From: Burkholderiales bacterium
GTDB lineage: Bacteria; Pseudomonadota; Gammaproteobacteria; Burkholderiales; Burkholderiaceae_C
DNA: 64,000 nucleotides
NCBI GenBank assembly: GCA_947453625.1
Contig: CANGHK010000002.1
Location: 62,001 to 126,000, forward strand
Direction: 5' to 3'
The notes under the pieces are model-generated. The model was not told where the DNA came from. It saw nothing but the letters and a program-made list of their open reading frames with translations, and ran no database searches. A program made the translations under genes and the position numbers. Numbering within the stretch: position 1 is the first letter of the stretch; every line of letters starts with the position of its first letter. Below, one piece after another: positions 42,258 through 51,106 of the stretch.

Positions 42258-43043
42258 ATGGCACTGAACCCCCGCATCGATGATTGGCACGGCCGGCATG
42301 TCTGGCTGGTCGGCGCCTCCACCGGCATCGGCCGCGCCACGGCCAGCCGGCTGCACCGCCTGGGGGCGCAGGTCAGCGTCTCGGCGCGCGGTGCCGCCGC
42401 GCTGGACGCCTTCGTCGCCGAGCACCCAGGGTCGCAGGCGCTGGCCTTCGACGCCAGCGATGCGCCGGCCGTGCAAGCAGCAGCACAGACCCTGCTGCAG
42501 CGCCACGGTCGCATCGACCTGGTGCTGTACTGCGCCGGCCACTACAGCGCGATGCAAGCGACCCGCTTCGACCTGGCCGAGGCGCTGCGCCACCAGCAGA
42601 TCAACTATGTCGGCGCGCTCAACCTGCTCGGCGCGGTGCTGCCCGTGCTGCTGCGGCAGGCCGCGGCCGGGCAGCCGGCCCACCTGAGCCTGGTCGCCAG
42701 CGTGGCCGGCTACCGCGGCCTGCCCAACGCGCTGGCTTACGGGCCGACCAAGGCCGCGTTGATCAACCTGGCCGAGGTGCTCTATCTCGACCTGGCGCCG
42801 CAAGGCGTGGCCGTCTCGCTGATCAACCCGGGTTTCGTCGAGACCCCGCTGACGGCGCAGAACAGCTTTCACATGCCGGCGCTGATCACGCCCGAGGCGG
42901 CGGCGCAGGCGATCGTCCAGGGTTGGGCGGCGGGCGAGTTCGAGATCCATTTCCCGAAGCGTTTCACCCGCTTGCTCAAGTTGCTGCGCCAGTTGCCCGA
43001 TGCGCTCTATTTCGGCGCCATTCGGCGGGCTGTGCGTGTCTGA
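42258..43043 (+). CDS. Short-chain dehydrogenase/reductase
   Basis: A 261-residue SDR. The cofactor motif is VGASTGIGRATA, the NNAG-equivalent is YCAGHYSA, and the catalytic Ser and Tyr-x-x-x-Lys are in SLVASVAGYRG and YGPTKAAL. It would reduce or oxidise a small hydroxyl or carbonyl substrate with NAD(P). It lies 28 bases after the DUF3833 gene and its last eight bases overlap the next gene. SDRs of this group recur at the end of DUF1365/CFA operons. Confidence 0.87.
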   Translation: MALNPRIDDWHGRHVWLVGASTGIGRATASRLHRLGAQVSVSARGAAALDAFVAEHPGSQALAFDASDAPAVQAAAQTLLQRHGRIDLVLYCAGHYSAMQATRFDLAEALRHQQINYVGALNLLGAVLPVLLRQAAAGQPAHLSLVASVAGYRGLPNALAYGPTKAALINLAEVLYLDLAPQGVAVSLINPGFVETPLTAQNSFHMPALITPEAAAQAIVQGWAAGEFEIHFPKRFTRLLKLLRQLPDALYFGAIRRAVRV

Positions 43044-43488
43044 GCCGGGGCTGGTGCGCCACGCCGACGCCCGCGTTGCGCGCGTGATCGGCTGGTTCGA
43101 GGCGCTCGCGCCCGGCGACTTGCCGCAGATCGGGCAGGTCTACCAGGACCAGGCCCGCTTCAAGGACCCGTTCAACGAGGTGCAGGGGTTGGCGGCGATC
43201 AGGCGCATCTTCAGCCAGATGTTCGACACGCTGGACGGCCCGCGCTTCACGGTCATCGATGCCGTGGCCGAGGGTGACGACGCCTTTCTGACCTGGAATT
43301 TCGACTTCCGCACCCGGGGCGCGGGCGGTCGGGCGATGACCATCCACGGCGCCAGCCACCTGCGCTTTGGCGCCGACGGCCGGGTGGCGTTGCACCGCGA
43401 CTACTGGGACGTCGCCGAGGAACTGTACGAGAAACTGCCGCTGCTGGGCACGCTGATGCGCTGGCTCAAGCGGCGGGCGGGCGGCTGA
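43036..43488 (+). CDS. NTF2-like (SnoaL-type) small protein
   Basis: A 150-residue protein of the NTF2-like fold, with the typical alternation YQDQARFKDPFNEVQGLAAI, FTVIDAVAEGDDAFLTW and HLRFGADGRVALHRDYWD (each a separate segment). I chose the GTG at 43036, which overlaps the SDR stop; an ATG at 43000 would overlap it by 44 bases. Such proteins act as small isomerases or binding proteins. It is the last gene of the operon that begins at 36293. Confidence 0.8.
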   Translation: MSEPGLVRHADARVARVIGWFEALAPGDLPQIGQVYQDQARFKDPFNEVQGLAAIRRIFSQMFDTLDGPRFTVIDAVAEGDDAFLTWNFDFRTRGAGGRAMTIHGASHLRFGADGRVALHRDYWDVAEELYEKLPLLGTLMRWLKRRAGG

Positions 43489-43514
43489 GCCCGGGCTAGT
43501 TCGAGCGCTTGGCT

Positions 43515-43607
43515 GCAGGGGCTTGCCGGGCGCGTTGGCTCAAGAGCTTGCCCGCAAGCATGCGGGCAGATCCTTCGCCAAGCACTCGCAAGCCCGCAGG
43601 GGCTTGC
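43515..43607. repeat. Hairpins and a 12-base direct repeat between convergent genes
   Basis: GCAGGGGCTTGC occurs twice in direct orientation, at 43515-43526 and 43596-43607. Between and including them are two hairpins: GCCCGC/GCGGGC (43550-43555 and 43562-43567) and a perfect eight-base stem GCAAGCCC/GGGCTTGC (43588-43595 and 43600-43607) with loop GCAG. The block sits between the NTF2-like gene and the convergent corA, and may serve as a terminator without a T tract or be a dispersed intergenic repeat. Confidence 0.55.
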
Positions 43608-43618
43608 TCGGTCCTGGC

Positions 43619-44581
43619 TCAGCGCAGCCAGCCTTTGCGGCGGAAGTAGATGAAGGGCGCCGCTACCGAGGCCACCATCAGCGCCAGCGCGAACGGGTAG
43701 CCCCAGGACTGGTCGAGCTCGGGCATGTTCTTGAAGTTCATGCCGTAGATGCTGGCGATCAAGGTGGGCGGCAGCAGCGCGACGCTGGCCACCGAGAAGA
43801 TCTTGATCACCTTGTTCTGGTTGATGTTGATGAAGCCCACCGTGGCATCCATCAGGAAGTTGATCTTGTCGAACACGAAGGCAGTGTGCGAGTCGAGCGA
43901 ATCGATGTCGCGCAGGATCTGCCTGGCCTCCTCGAACTGCTCCGCGTTGAGCATGCGGCTGCGCATCATGAAGCTCACCGCGCGCCGGGTGTCCATCACG
44001 TTGCGGCGCACGCGGCCATTCAGGTCTTCTTCCTTGGCGATCGCGCCCAGCGCCGCGCCGGCGGCCTGGTCGTCGACATCCTGCTTCAGCACCCGGGCGC
44101 TGACTTTCTCCAGGCTGTCGTAGATGCCTTCGAGCGCATCGGCCGAGTACTCGGCGTCGGCGTCGTAGAGCTTGAGCAGCACGTCCTTGGCGTCGCCGAT
44201 CAGCGCCGGGATGCGGCGCGCGCGCAGGCGCAGCAGCCGGAACACCGGCAGATCCTCGCCATGGACCGAGAACAGCACGCCGTTCTTCAGGATGAAGGCC
44301 ACCCGCACGTTGCGCGGGGTGACATCGTCGTCGATCAGGAAGTCGGAGCGGATGTGCAGTTCGCCGTTGTCCTCCTCGTAGAAGCGGGCCGACTCCTCCA
44401 GATCGTCGTCGACGATGTTGTCGGGTATGGACAGGCCGAAACGGTCGGTGATCCAGCGCTTCTCGACCGCCTGCGGCGATTCGAGGTCGACCCACACCGG
44501 GCTGGCGTGAGCCAGCAGGTCGGGACTGTCGATTTCTTCTTGCACCAGCCTGCCCTGGGCCAGGGTGAACATGTTGAGCAT
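43619..44581 (-). CDS. corA: CorA-family magnesium/cobalt transporter
   Basis: A 320-residue CorA channel. The large N-terminal cytoplasmic domain ends in a long helix leading to two C-terminal membrane helices. The signature GMNF (in ASIYGMNFKNMPE) lies after the first helix and forms the pore mouth; the chain ends with the basic FRRKGWLR. The ATG at 44581 is preceded by GGAG at a six-base distance; an in-frame ATG at 44611 lacks this. It is 204 bases after the stop of the HTH-REC gene, on the same strand, and that gap has a short inverted repeat GTCACC/GGTGAC at 44689-44703 and a CATAAT box around 44742. Confidence 0.93.
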   Translation of the reverse strand: MLNMFTLAQGRLVQEEIDSPDLLAHASPVWVDLESPQAVEKRWITDRFGLSIPDNIVDDDLEESARFYEEDNGELHIRSDFLIDDDVTPRNVRVAFILKNGVLFSVHGEDLPVFRLLRLRARRIPALIGDAKDVLLKLYDADAEYSADALEGIYDSLEKVSARVLKQDVDDQAAGAALGAIAKEEDLNGRVRRNVMDTRRAVSFMMRSRMLNAEQFEEARQILRDIDSLDSHTAFVFDKINFLMDATVGFININQNKVIKIFSVASVALLPPTLIASIYGMNFKNMPELDQSWGYPFALALMVASVAAPFIYFRRKGWLR

Positions 44582-44785
44582 GGGAATCTCCAGCGCGAGG
44601 CGGTGACCCATGACGGGCGACCGGCGGTGGTCTCGAAGATGTGCGCGACTGCCGACCGCCTCACCCCAGACCTCGCCTGGCGTGGACGGTCACCGTGGGT
44701 GACTGGGGTCCAAGACATCGCTCCTGAAAGGAAGACCAAACAATTATGCACCTCCAACGGCGGTGGCCCGTCGCCCGCGCCGGCC

Positions 44786-45415
44786 TCAGGTCGTTGTCGC
44801 CAGCCTGGCGATGCGGCCTCGCACCAGCGCCTCGAGAGCGTCGAAGGGGATCGGCTTGTGGAACACCACGACCTCGGCCGGCAGGCCGCCGCGACGCTCG
44901 ATCTCCTGCGGTCTCAGCGCCGTCACGACGATGATGTCCATCTCGTCGAAGGCCGCGCCGACACTGCGCAGCGAGGCGATCATCTGGAACCCGTCCATGC
45001 CCGGCATGTTCAGGTCGGTCACCAGCACATCTGGGCAATTCTGGCCCATCAGCAGCAAGGCCTCGAAGCCGTTGTCGGCCGGCGTCACGCTCAGCGGCAA
45101 GCCCCAGTCGCTGATCACCAGGGTGATCAGCTGCAGCATTTCGGGATCGTCCTCCACCACCATCACCTTCAGCCGGGTATCGGCTGGCTCTTGGGCGGGA
45201 TTGGCCAGGACAGTACCGCCCGCCAGCGCTGCCGTGCGTTCGTCGAACAGGCGCTCGACGGCCGCGCGGGAGATTCTTCGGTGCCCTCCAGCAGTCTTCC
45301 AGGCCGGCAAGACGCCGGCCTCGACCCACAGTTGAACCGTTCGCAAGGCCACGCCCAGCCGCTCGGCGGCCTCGCGTGTTGAAAGAACGTCGTCATTCGT
45401 AGCGCTTTTTCTCAT
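44786..45415 (-). CDS. Response regulator with N-terminal MerR/excisionase-like HTH and C-terminal receiver domain
   Basis: A 209-residue regulator with inverted domain order. Residues 10-58 form a MerR/BldC-like helix-turn-helix (LSTREAAERLGVALRTVQLW, TAGGHRRISRAAVERL). Residues 82-205 form a receiver domain with acidic pair Glu88-Asp89-Asp90, the phosphoacceptor Asp134 in VTDLNMPGMDG and Lys187 in VFHKP. No histidine kinase is adjacent, so it is an orphan. The ATG at 45415 (MRKSATNDDV) gives the natural N-terminus. The 373-base region upstream is shared with hpf. Confidence 0.87.
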   Translation of the reverse strand: MRKSATNDDVLSTREAAERLGVALRTVQLWVEAGVLPAWKTAGGHRRISRAAVERLFDERTAALAGGTVLANPAQEPADTRLKVMVVEDDPEMLQLITLVISDWGLPLSVTPADNGFEALLLMGQNCPDVLVTDLNMPGMDGFQMIASLRSVGAAFDEMDIIVVTALRPQEIERRGGLPAEVVVFHKPIPFDALEALVRGRIARLATTT

Positions 45416-45788
45416 CCCGATGCCAGAACAACCGCCTCGATAGGGTGCGCGCATCGTCATGGAGTCGAGCGCTGCACGGAAACTTGGGTACCCAAAACGA
45501 CAGAATAGTCAGAACAGCCTCTGACCTAGCGGTTTTGTAAATTTCTTGCACTTTAACGCTTTTGAACAGTGAGTTCGGGAGAGATTGCGGCATTGATGAC
45601 CGGGTTGGTCAGGGCGCCGCCGCTTCATCCCGGGGCGCCGGTCGAATCGCCGCGACCGGTTTGCTGGCACACCCTTGTCACGGGCGGCAAAACGGGAGCA
45701 CACTGGCAACGGGCGGTGCGCAAGGTTGCAAGTGAAGTCCGGTTGTTGCGGCCGCCCGGTTTCCGACAAACCTCCTGAAAGGACGCTC
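45416..45788. other. Divergent control region between the HTH-REC regulator and hpf
   Basis: A 373-base stretch with no convincing gene. It holds a 12-base perfect palindrome TTGGGTACCCAA at 45484-45495 and an inverted repeat GTCAGA-N6-TCTGAC at 45508-45525, both 70-110 bases upstream of the regulator start, followed by an AT-rich patch around 45530-45570 that probably carries promoters. A sigma54-like TGGCAC at about 45663 was considered and rejected. The reading frame of hpf extends back to 45675 without homologous sequence. Confidence 0.45.
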
Positions 45789-46130
45789 ATGAACCTGACG
45801 ATCAGCGGACACCATCTGGACGTGACACCCGCCCTGCGTGAGTACGTACTCACCAAGCTGGACCGGGTCACCCGGCACTTTGATCAGGTGGTCGACATCA
45901 GTGTTCTGCTGACAGTCGAAAAGCTCAAGGAGAAGGAACGACGGCAAAAAGCCGAAGTGACGCTCCATGTCAAGGGAAAGGAAATTTTTGTCGAACAGGC
46001 CAGCGAAGACCTCTACGCCGCGATCGATCAACTGATGGACAAGCTCGATCGCCAAGTCTGCCGCCACAAGGACCGACTGCAAGACCACAAACATCCGGCG
46101 GTCAAGCGTCTGGACGCCGACTTGGTCTGA
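45789..46130 (+). CDS. hpf: Ribosome hibernation-promoting factor
   Basis: A 113-residue protein of the HPF/YfiA family, which binds the 30S decoding region in stationary phase. The sequence [20 protein letters not shown] and the middle part [23 protein letters not shown] (two separate segments) are typical, and the C-terminal basic tail is of the short-form type. An AAAGGA site at about 45778-45783 supports the ATG at 45789. It heads the hpf-ptsN-hprK group; the rpoN gene usually found just upstream in betaproteobacteria is not here. Confidence 0.93.
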   Translation: MNLTISGHHLDVTPALREYVLTKLDRVTRHFDQVVDISVLLTVEKLKEKERRQKAEVTLHVKGKEIFVEQASEDLYAAIDQLMDKLDRQVCRHKDRLQDHKHPAVKRLDADLV

Positions 46131-46150
46131 CCGGCGAGGGCGCACCCTCC

Positions 46151-46173
46151 ACGGCCCCTGCGGGGGCCGTTTT
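46151..46173 (+). terminator. Hairpin terminator or attenuator between hpf and ptsN
   Basis: An eight-base stem ACGGCCCC with GGGGCCGT encloses the loop TGCG and is followed by a short T run. It starts 20 bases after the hpf stop. With the -10-like TATAAT at 46260 it suggests that ptsN-hprK can be transcribed separately from hpf. Confidence 0.7.
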
Positions 46174-46259
46174 GTCGAGCGGTCGGCAAGACCTGCTGCG
46201 CCGTGACAACATCCCCCGGTCGCGGGATGCATCGAGATGGCGGTGCAACAAAGGGTTTC

Positions 46260-46265
46260 TATAAT
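46260..46265 (+). promoter_or_regulatory. Candidate -10 box for ptsN-hprK
   Basis: A consensus TATAAT lies 65 bases before the ptsN start, in a short AT-rich patch downstream of the hpf terminator. The -35 position (about 46237-46242) has no TTGACA-like sequence, so this is a partial promoter call. Confidence 0.42.
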
Positions 46266-46330
46266 CAACGTTCAGTCACAGGGCCCGTGGTTGCGCCGGT
46301 CAAGAGCGGCCGTGAAGCGGGAGGAATGCC

Positions 46331-46801
46331 ATGAACCGCCTCGCCGCCATCCTGCCCGTCGCCAATGTGTTGGTGGATGTGGACGCCACCAGCAAGAAAC
46401 GTGTCTTCGAGCATGCCGGCATGCTGTTCGAAAACCACCATGCCATCGCCCGTGCCACGGTCACCGACAACCTGTTTGCGCGCGAGCGCCTGGGATCTAC
46501 CGGGTTGGGCCACGGCGTGGCGATCCCGCATGGCCGCATCAAGGGGCTGAAGAACCCGCTGGCTGCGGTGATCCGCGTCACACAGCCCACCCCCTTCGAC
46601 GCGCCCGACGATGAGCCCGTCAGTCTGCTGATCTTTCTGCTGGTGCCCGAGGCGGCCACCCAGCGCCACCTCGAGATCCTGTCGGAGATCGCCGAGATGC
46701 TGTCCGACCGCGACTTGCGCGAGCGGCTCAAGTCGGCCGAGGATGCTGCCGCGCTGCACAAACTGATCGCCGACTGGGCCCCGCTGAAGTCGGTGGCGTG
46801 A
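46331..46801 (+). CDS. ptsN: Nitrogen PTS enzyme IIA (EIIA-Ntr)
   Basis: A 156-residue PTS EIIA-2 domain protein of the nitrogen-related regulatory phosphotransfer system. The phosphorylated histidine is His67 in [10 protein letters not shown]. The segment [19 protein letters not shown] is typical. It lies upstream of hprK, the usual betaproteobacterial order, and links phosphotransfer state to nitrogen, potassium or carbon control. The ATG at 46331 is preceded by GGAGG at about 46319-46323. Confidence 0.93.
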   Translation: MNRLAAILPVANVLVDVDATSKKRVFEHAGMLFENHHAIARATVTDNLFARERLGSTGLGHGVAIPHGRIKGLKNPLAAVIRVTQPTPFDAPDDEPVSLLIFLLVPEAATQRHLEILSEIAEMLSDRDLRERLKSAEDAAALHKLIADWAPLKSVA

Positions 46802-46835
46802 AAACCGTCACCGGGCGCGGCCCCACCCATCCGCG

Positions 46836-47792
46836 ATGAAACCGACCTCGATCAGCGCCGAGGCGCTGTTTGAATCGCAGCGCGAACTGCTGCACTGGGC
46901 CTGGGTCGCCGGCCATGCCCACCCCGAGCGCCGCTTCGACGAGGCGGCGGTGCGCGATGCCCAGTCGGCGGCTGATCTGGTGGGCTACCTCAACTACATC
47001 CACCCCTACCGGGTGCAGATCGTCGGCCGCCGGGAGGTGGCCTACCTGGCCGCGTCGTCGCCAGAGGACCAGGAGCGACGGATCTCGCGCATCGTCACGC
47101 TGGAGCCGCCGGTGCTGATCGCTGCCGACGGCGTGACGCCACCCGACCGCCTGGTGGCGATGTGCGACCGGGCCGAGATTCCGCTCTTCGTCACGGCGGA
47201 GTCGGCCGGCCAGGTGATCGACTTCGTGCGCGCCTACCTGGCGCAGCTGTTCGCCGAGCGCACCACAAGGCACGGCGTGTTCATGGACATCCTCGGCCTG
47301 GGTGTGCTGCTGACCGGCGAATCCGGCCTGGGCAAGAGCGAACTCGGGCTGGAACTGATCTCGCGCGGCCACGGCCTGGTGGCCGACGACGCGGTCGACC
47401 TGTACAAGATCTCGCAGAGCGCGCTGGAGGGCCGCTGCCCGGCACTGCTGCTCAACCTGCTCGAGGTGCGCGGCATCGGCCTGCTCGACATCCGGGCGAT
47501 CTTCGGCGAGACGGCGGTGCGGCGCAAGATGCGGCTCAAGCTGATCGTTCACCTGGTACGCAAGGAGACGATGGAGCGCGAGTTCGAGCGCCTGCCCTAC
47601 GAGCCGCTGTACGAGGACATCCTGGGCATCCCGGTGCGCAAGGCGGTGATCACGGTGGACGCTGGCCGCAACCTGGCGGTGCTGGTCGAGGCCGCGGTGC
47701 GCAACACCATCCTGCAGCTGAGGGGCATCGACACTTACCAGGAATTCATCGAGCGCCACCAGAAGGCGATGCAGACAAGCGACGACGCCTGA
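46836..47792 (+). CDS. hprK: HPr kinase/phosphorylase
   Basis: A 318-residue enzyme that phosphorylates or dephosphorylates a serine of HPr. The Walker A motif GESGLGKS is at residues 161-168, followed by [20 protein letters not shown], and the HPrK signature [15 protein letters not shown]. In proteobacteria it works with PtsN and a PTS phosphorelay lacking sugar permeases. It starts 34 bases after ptsN, in the same transcript, and ends 20 bases from the convergent fur stop. Confidence 0.94.
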   Translation: MKPTSISAEALFESQRELLHWAWVAGHAHPERRFDEAAVRDAQSAADLVGYLNYIHPYRVQIVGRREVAYLAASSPEDQERRISRIVTLEPPVLIAADGVTPPDRLVAMCDRAEIPLFVTAESAGQVIDFVRAYLAQLFAERTTRHGVFMDILGLGVLLTGESGLGKSELGLELISRGHGLVADDAVDLYKISQSALEGRCPALLLNLLEVRGIGLLDIRAIFGETAVRRKMRLKLIVHLVRKETMEREFERLPYEPLYEDILGIPVRKAVITVDAGRNLAVLVEAAVRNTILQLRGIDTYQEFIERHQKAMQTSDDA

Positions 47793-47812
47793 GCCGCGGC
47801 CGGTCACCCGCG

Positions 47813-48259
47813 CTACTTGTCGCGGTGCGGACAGGCCGGTTTGGTGCAGACCGCGTACAGCGACAGCGCGTGGTCCTGCAGGTCGAAGCCCCGCGTGGCG
47901 GCCACTGCGCGCTGGCGTTGCTCGATCTCGGCATCGAAGAACTCCTCGACCTGGCCGCAGGTCAGGCAGACGAGGTGGTCGTGGTGCTGGCCTTCGTTGA
48001 GTTCGAACACCGACTTGCCCGACTCGAAGTGGCTGCGCGACAGCAGGCCGGCCTGCTCGAACTGCATCAGCACCCGGTAGACCGTGGCCAGGCCGACATC
48101 AGCGCCTTCCTGCAGTAGCGCCTTGTAGACATCCTCGGCCGTCATGTGGCGCTGCGCCGTGCGCTGGAAGATCTCGAGGATCTTGATGCGCGGCAGCGTG
48201 ACCTTCAGGCCGCTGCTCTTGAGCTCATCGGCATGCGTCGTGCTTTGTCCGTTGGGCAT
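47813..48259 (-). CDS. fur: Ferric uptake regulator
   Basis: A 148-residue Fur repressor. The winged-helix DNA-binding domain has [13 protein letters not shown] and [18 protein letters not shown]; the metal sites are [19 protein letters not shown], the CLTCG pair and the C-terminal CTKPACPH pair. The ATG at 48259 is the family start; the frame is open further upstream only by chance. It is divergent from bamE, and the bamE -35 box overlaps the fur start codon, so Fur-dependent or mutual effects are conceivable. Confidence 0.95.
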   Translation of the reverse strand: MPNGQSTTHADELKSSGLKVTLPRIKILEIFQRTAQRHMTAEDVYKALLQEGADVGLATVYRVLMQFEQAGLLSRSHFESGKSVFELNEGQHHDHLVCLTCGQVEEFFDAEIEQRQRAVAATRGFDLQDHALSLYAVCTKPACPHRDK

Positions 48260-48280
48260 GGCGGGGTGGGTGGCTAGAAT
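48252..48280 (+). promoter_or_regulatory. Candidate sigma70 promoter of bamE
   Basis: TTGGGC at 48252-48257 and TAGAAT at 48275-48280 with 17-base spacing, about 83 bases before the bamE start. The TAGAAT type of -10 box is common in Burkholderiales. The -35 box lies across the fur start codon. Confidence 0.5.
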
Positions 48281-48362
48281 CAATGGATCATATCCAGCGG
48301 CGTGCGTCGCGCCCAGCGCGACTGCCAGCCGCCCATCCGCCGCCCACCCGGCGACTCCAAGA

Positions 48363-48923
48363 ATGGCGGGCCTTTTGACACCTCTCACCTTTGCAAGACG
48401 CGTTGCGCCGCTGGCCCTGCTGATCGCGCTGGTCGGCTGTTCCTCGCTGCCGACGCTGCCGTCGATGACTGCTGGCGGCGACCTGCTCGGCGTCATCAAA
48501 CCCTACCGCATGGACATCGTGCAGGGCAACGTGGTGACCCAGGAGCAGGCGAAGCTGGTCAAGCCCGGCATGTCCCGGGCCCAGGTGCGGGACATCCTCG
48601 GCTCGCCTATGCTGACCGACGTGTTCCACGCTGACCGCTGGGACTATGTCTTCACCATCGTCAGGCCGGGCACCGCACCGCAGCGCCGCACCGCCGTGGC
48701 CTTCTTCAAGGGCGACGCGCTGGACCGGCTGGAGGCGCCCGAACTGCCGACCGAACTGGAGTTCGTCGCATCGATCAGCCGGGTCCGCGCCACCGGCAAC
48801 CCGCCACTGCTCGAACTGACGCCCGAGCAGTTGCAGGCCTTGCCGCTGCCGCCCAAGGCCGCCGCCGAGCCTGTGCCGCCGATGGGCGCGCTGCGCAGCT
48901 ACCCGCCGCTGGAGCCGTCTTGA
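48363..48923 (+). CDS. bamE: Outer-membrane assembly lipoprotein BamE
   Basis: A 186-residue lipoprotein with lipobox LVGC and acylated Cys26. The conserved BamE/OmlA/SmpA part runs from about residue 45 to 120: [33 protein letters not shown] and DRWDYVF. It stabilises the BamACD complex for beta-barrel insertion. The proline-rich C-terminal extension of about 50 residues is longer than in E. coli BamE but usual in this order. Its stop overlaps the dapB start as TTGA. Confidence 0.92.
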   Translation: MAGLLTPLTFARRVAPLALLIALVGCSSLPTLPSMTAGGDLLGVIKPYRMDIVQGNVVTQEQAKLVKPGMSRAQVRDILGSPMLTDVFHADRWDYVFTIVRPGTAPQRRTAVAFFKGDALDRLEAPELPTELEFVASISRVRATGNPPLLELTPEQLQALPLPPKAAAEPVPPMGALRSYPPLEPS

Positions 48924-49735
48924 CCGAAGGCCGCTTGCGCATCGCCGTCGCCGGCGCATCCGGCCGCATGGGCCGGATGCTGATCGAGGCCGTGCTGGCC
49001 GCACCCGACTGCGTGCTGGCCGGCGCGCTCGACATCGTCGGTAGCGCGGCGCTGGGCCAGGACGCCGGGGCTTTCGCCGGCCGCGACACCGGGGTGGTGA
49101 TCACCAGCGACCTGCGCACCGGACTGGCCGAAGCCCAGGTGCTGATCGATTTCACCCGACCCGAGGGCACGCTGGCGCATCTGGCGGCCTGTCGCGCACT
49201 CGGCGTCAAGGCGGTGATAGGCACCACCGGCTTCACGCCGGACCAGAAGGCCGAGATCACCGGCCATGCCGGCCAACTCGCGCTGATGATGGCGCCCAAC
49301 ATGAGCGTGGGCGTCAACGTGATGCTCAAGCTGCTGGACCAGGCTGCCCGCGCGCTGAACACCGGCTACGACATCGAGGTGATCGAGGCCCACCACCGCC
49401 ACAAGGTGGACGCGCCCAGCGGCACCGCGCTGCAGATCGGCGAGGTGCTGGCGCATGCGCTGGGCCGCGAGCTGAAGGATTGCGCGGTCTATGCCCGCCA
49501 CGGCGTGACCGGCGAGCGCGACCCGTCCAGCATCGGTTTCGCCACCATCCGTGGCGGCGACATCGTCGGCGACCACACCGTGCTGTTCGCCGGCACCGGC
49601 GAGCGCATCGAGATCACGCACAAGAGCTCGAGCCGGGCGACCTACGCCCAGGGCAGCCTGCGCGCGGCACGCTTCCTGGCCAGCCGCAGCAGCGGCCTGT
49701 ACGACATGAACGACGTGCTCGGTCTGAATCAGTGA
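48920..49735 (+). CDS. dapB: 4-hydroxy-tetrahydrodipicolinate reductase
   Basis: A 271-residue enzyme of the diaminopimelate/lysine pathway. The cofactor motif is [14 protein letters not shown]; the active-site segment [15 protein letters not shown] carries the catalytic His pair and substrate-binding Lys, and IGTTGF and [12 protein letters not shown] are also diagnostic. The start is a TTG overlapping the bamE stop, supported because no ATG precedes the conserved glycine-rich loop. It is followed by a hairpin-rich gap and then the ExbB-like gene. Confidence 0.95.
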   Translation: MTEGRLRIAVAGASGRMGRMLIEAVLAAPDCVLAGALDIVGSAALGQDAGAFAGRDTGVVITSDLRTGLAEAQVLIDFTRPEGTLAHLAACRALGVKAVIGTTGFTPDQKAEITGHAGQLALMMAPNMSVGVNVMLKLLDQAARALNTGYDIEVIEAHHRHKVDAPSGTALQIGEVLAHALGRELKDCAVYARHGVTGERDPSSIGFATIRGGDIVGDHTVLFAGTGERIEITHKSSSRATYAQGSLRAARFLASRSSGLYDMNDVLGLNQ

Positions 49736-49740
49736 GCGCC

Positions 49741-49935
49741 CCCACGTCGCTTCGCTCCTGCCCCCCGAGGGGGCTGCGCCGGCACCGAACGAGCGCCTGC
49801 GCGCTCGTGAGTGGCTGGCAAAGGCCATCCGGCATGTTTGCCGGATGGCGCTCAGCCGCCCTGGGGCTGAGGCCGGACACAGCCAGTCCCTGCGGACTGG
49901 CTGTCGCCTGCCGAAGGCTCGTGGCCTCTGGCCAC
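49741..49935. repeat. Array of six hairpins, REP-like intergenic element
   Basis: Within the 220-base gap between dapB and the ExbB-like gene, six inverted repeats follow one another: GCCCCC/GGGGGC (49760-49774), ACGAGCGC/GCGCTCGT (49789-49808), an 11-base stem GCCATCCGGCA/TGCCGGATGGC (49824-49849), CTCAGCC/GGCTGAG (49851-49871), an 11-base stem ACAGCCAGTCC/GGACTGGCTGT (49879-49904) and GTGGCC/GGCCAC (49921-49935). The first, around TGCCCCCCGAGGGGGC, resembles a repeat widely dispersed in Comamonadaceae genomes (from memory). None has a T tract. Confidence 0.75.
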
Positions 49936-49955
49936 AAGCGGCCCGGCGGCGGCTG

Positions 49956-50618
<663 letters not shown>

Positions 50619-50625
50619 GGCCGCG

Positions 50626-51078
50626 ATGGCCTTCGGCCGGCTGCAGCGCAGCCCCACCTCGCAGCCTATGAGCGACATCAACATGACGCCGCTGATCGAC
50701 GTGATGCTGGTGCTGCTGGTGATCTTCATCATCACCGCGCCGCTGATGAGCGCCAGCCTGCGGCTGGACCTGCCCAAGACCGACGGCGCCCAGGTCAGCA
50801 GCGCGGTGCAGTTCGTCAGCGTGTCGGTGGACGCGCAGGGCAGGCTGTTCTGGGGCGACGAGCCGCAGTCGGAGGGCCAGTTGACGGCCCGGGTGCGCGA
50901 GGCGGCCCAGCGCCAGCCCGCCACCGAAGTGCAGCTGCGCGCCGACAAGAACGTGAGCTACGGCCGCATCGCCGAGCTGATCGGCCTGGTGCAGGCGGGT
51001 GGACTGTCGCGCATCGGCTTCGTCACCGAGACGGCCGCCCAAGCGCCTGGTGACAGGCCCGCGGACCTGCCCAAGTAG
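50626..51078 (+). CDS. ExbD/TolR-family biopolymer transport protein
   Basis: A 150-residue protein with one membrane helix (about residues 23-43) after a short cytoplasmic tail. The segment [20 protein letters not shown] carries the conserved aspartate (in PLIDVMLV) used in proton transfer. The periplasmic part includes [14 protein letters not shown] and the C-terminal [10 protein letters not shown], standard for the family. It starts seven bases after the ExbB-like gene and precedes leuS by 28 bases. Confidence 0.9.
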   Translation: MAFGRLQRSPTSQPMSDINMTPLIDVMLVLLVIFIITAPLMSASLRLDLPKTDGAQVSSAVQFVSVSVDAQGRLFWGDEPQSEGQLTARVREAAQRQPATEVQLRADKNVSYGRIAELIGLVQAGGLSRIGFVTETAAQAPGDRPADLPK

Positions 51079-51106
51079 CGCGCACCCCCCTCCTACAATC
51101 GGCGGC

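Noticed and set aside
45661-45680. Sigma54-like promoter (TGGCAC ... TTG) upstream of hpf
   Set aside because: The GG and GC elements are not at the required spacing, and the -12 element reads TTGT.
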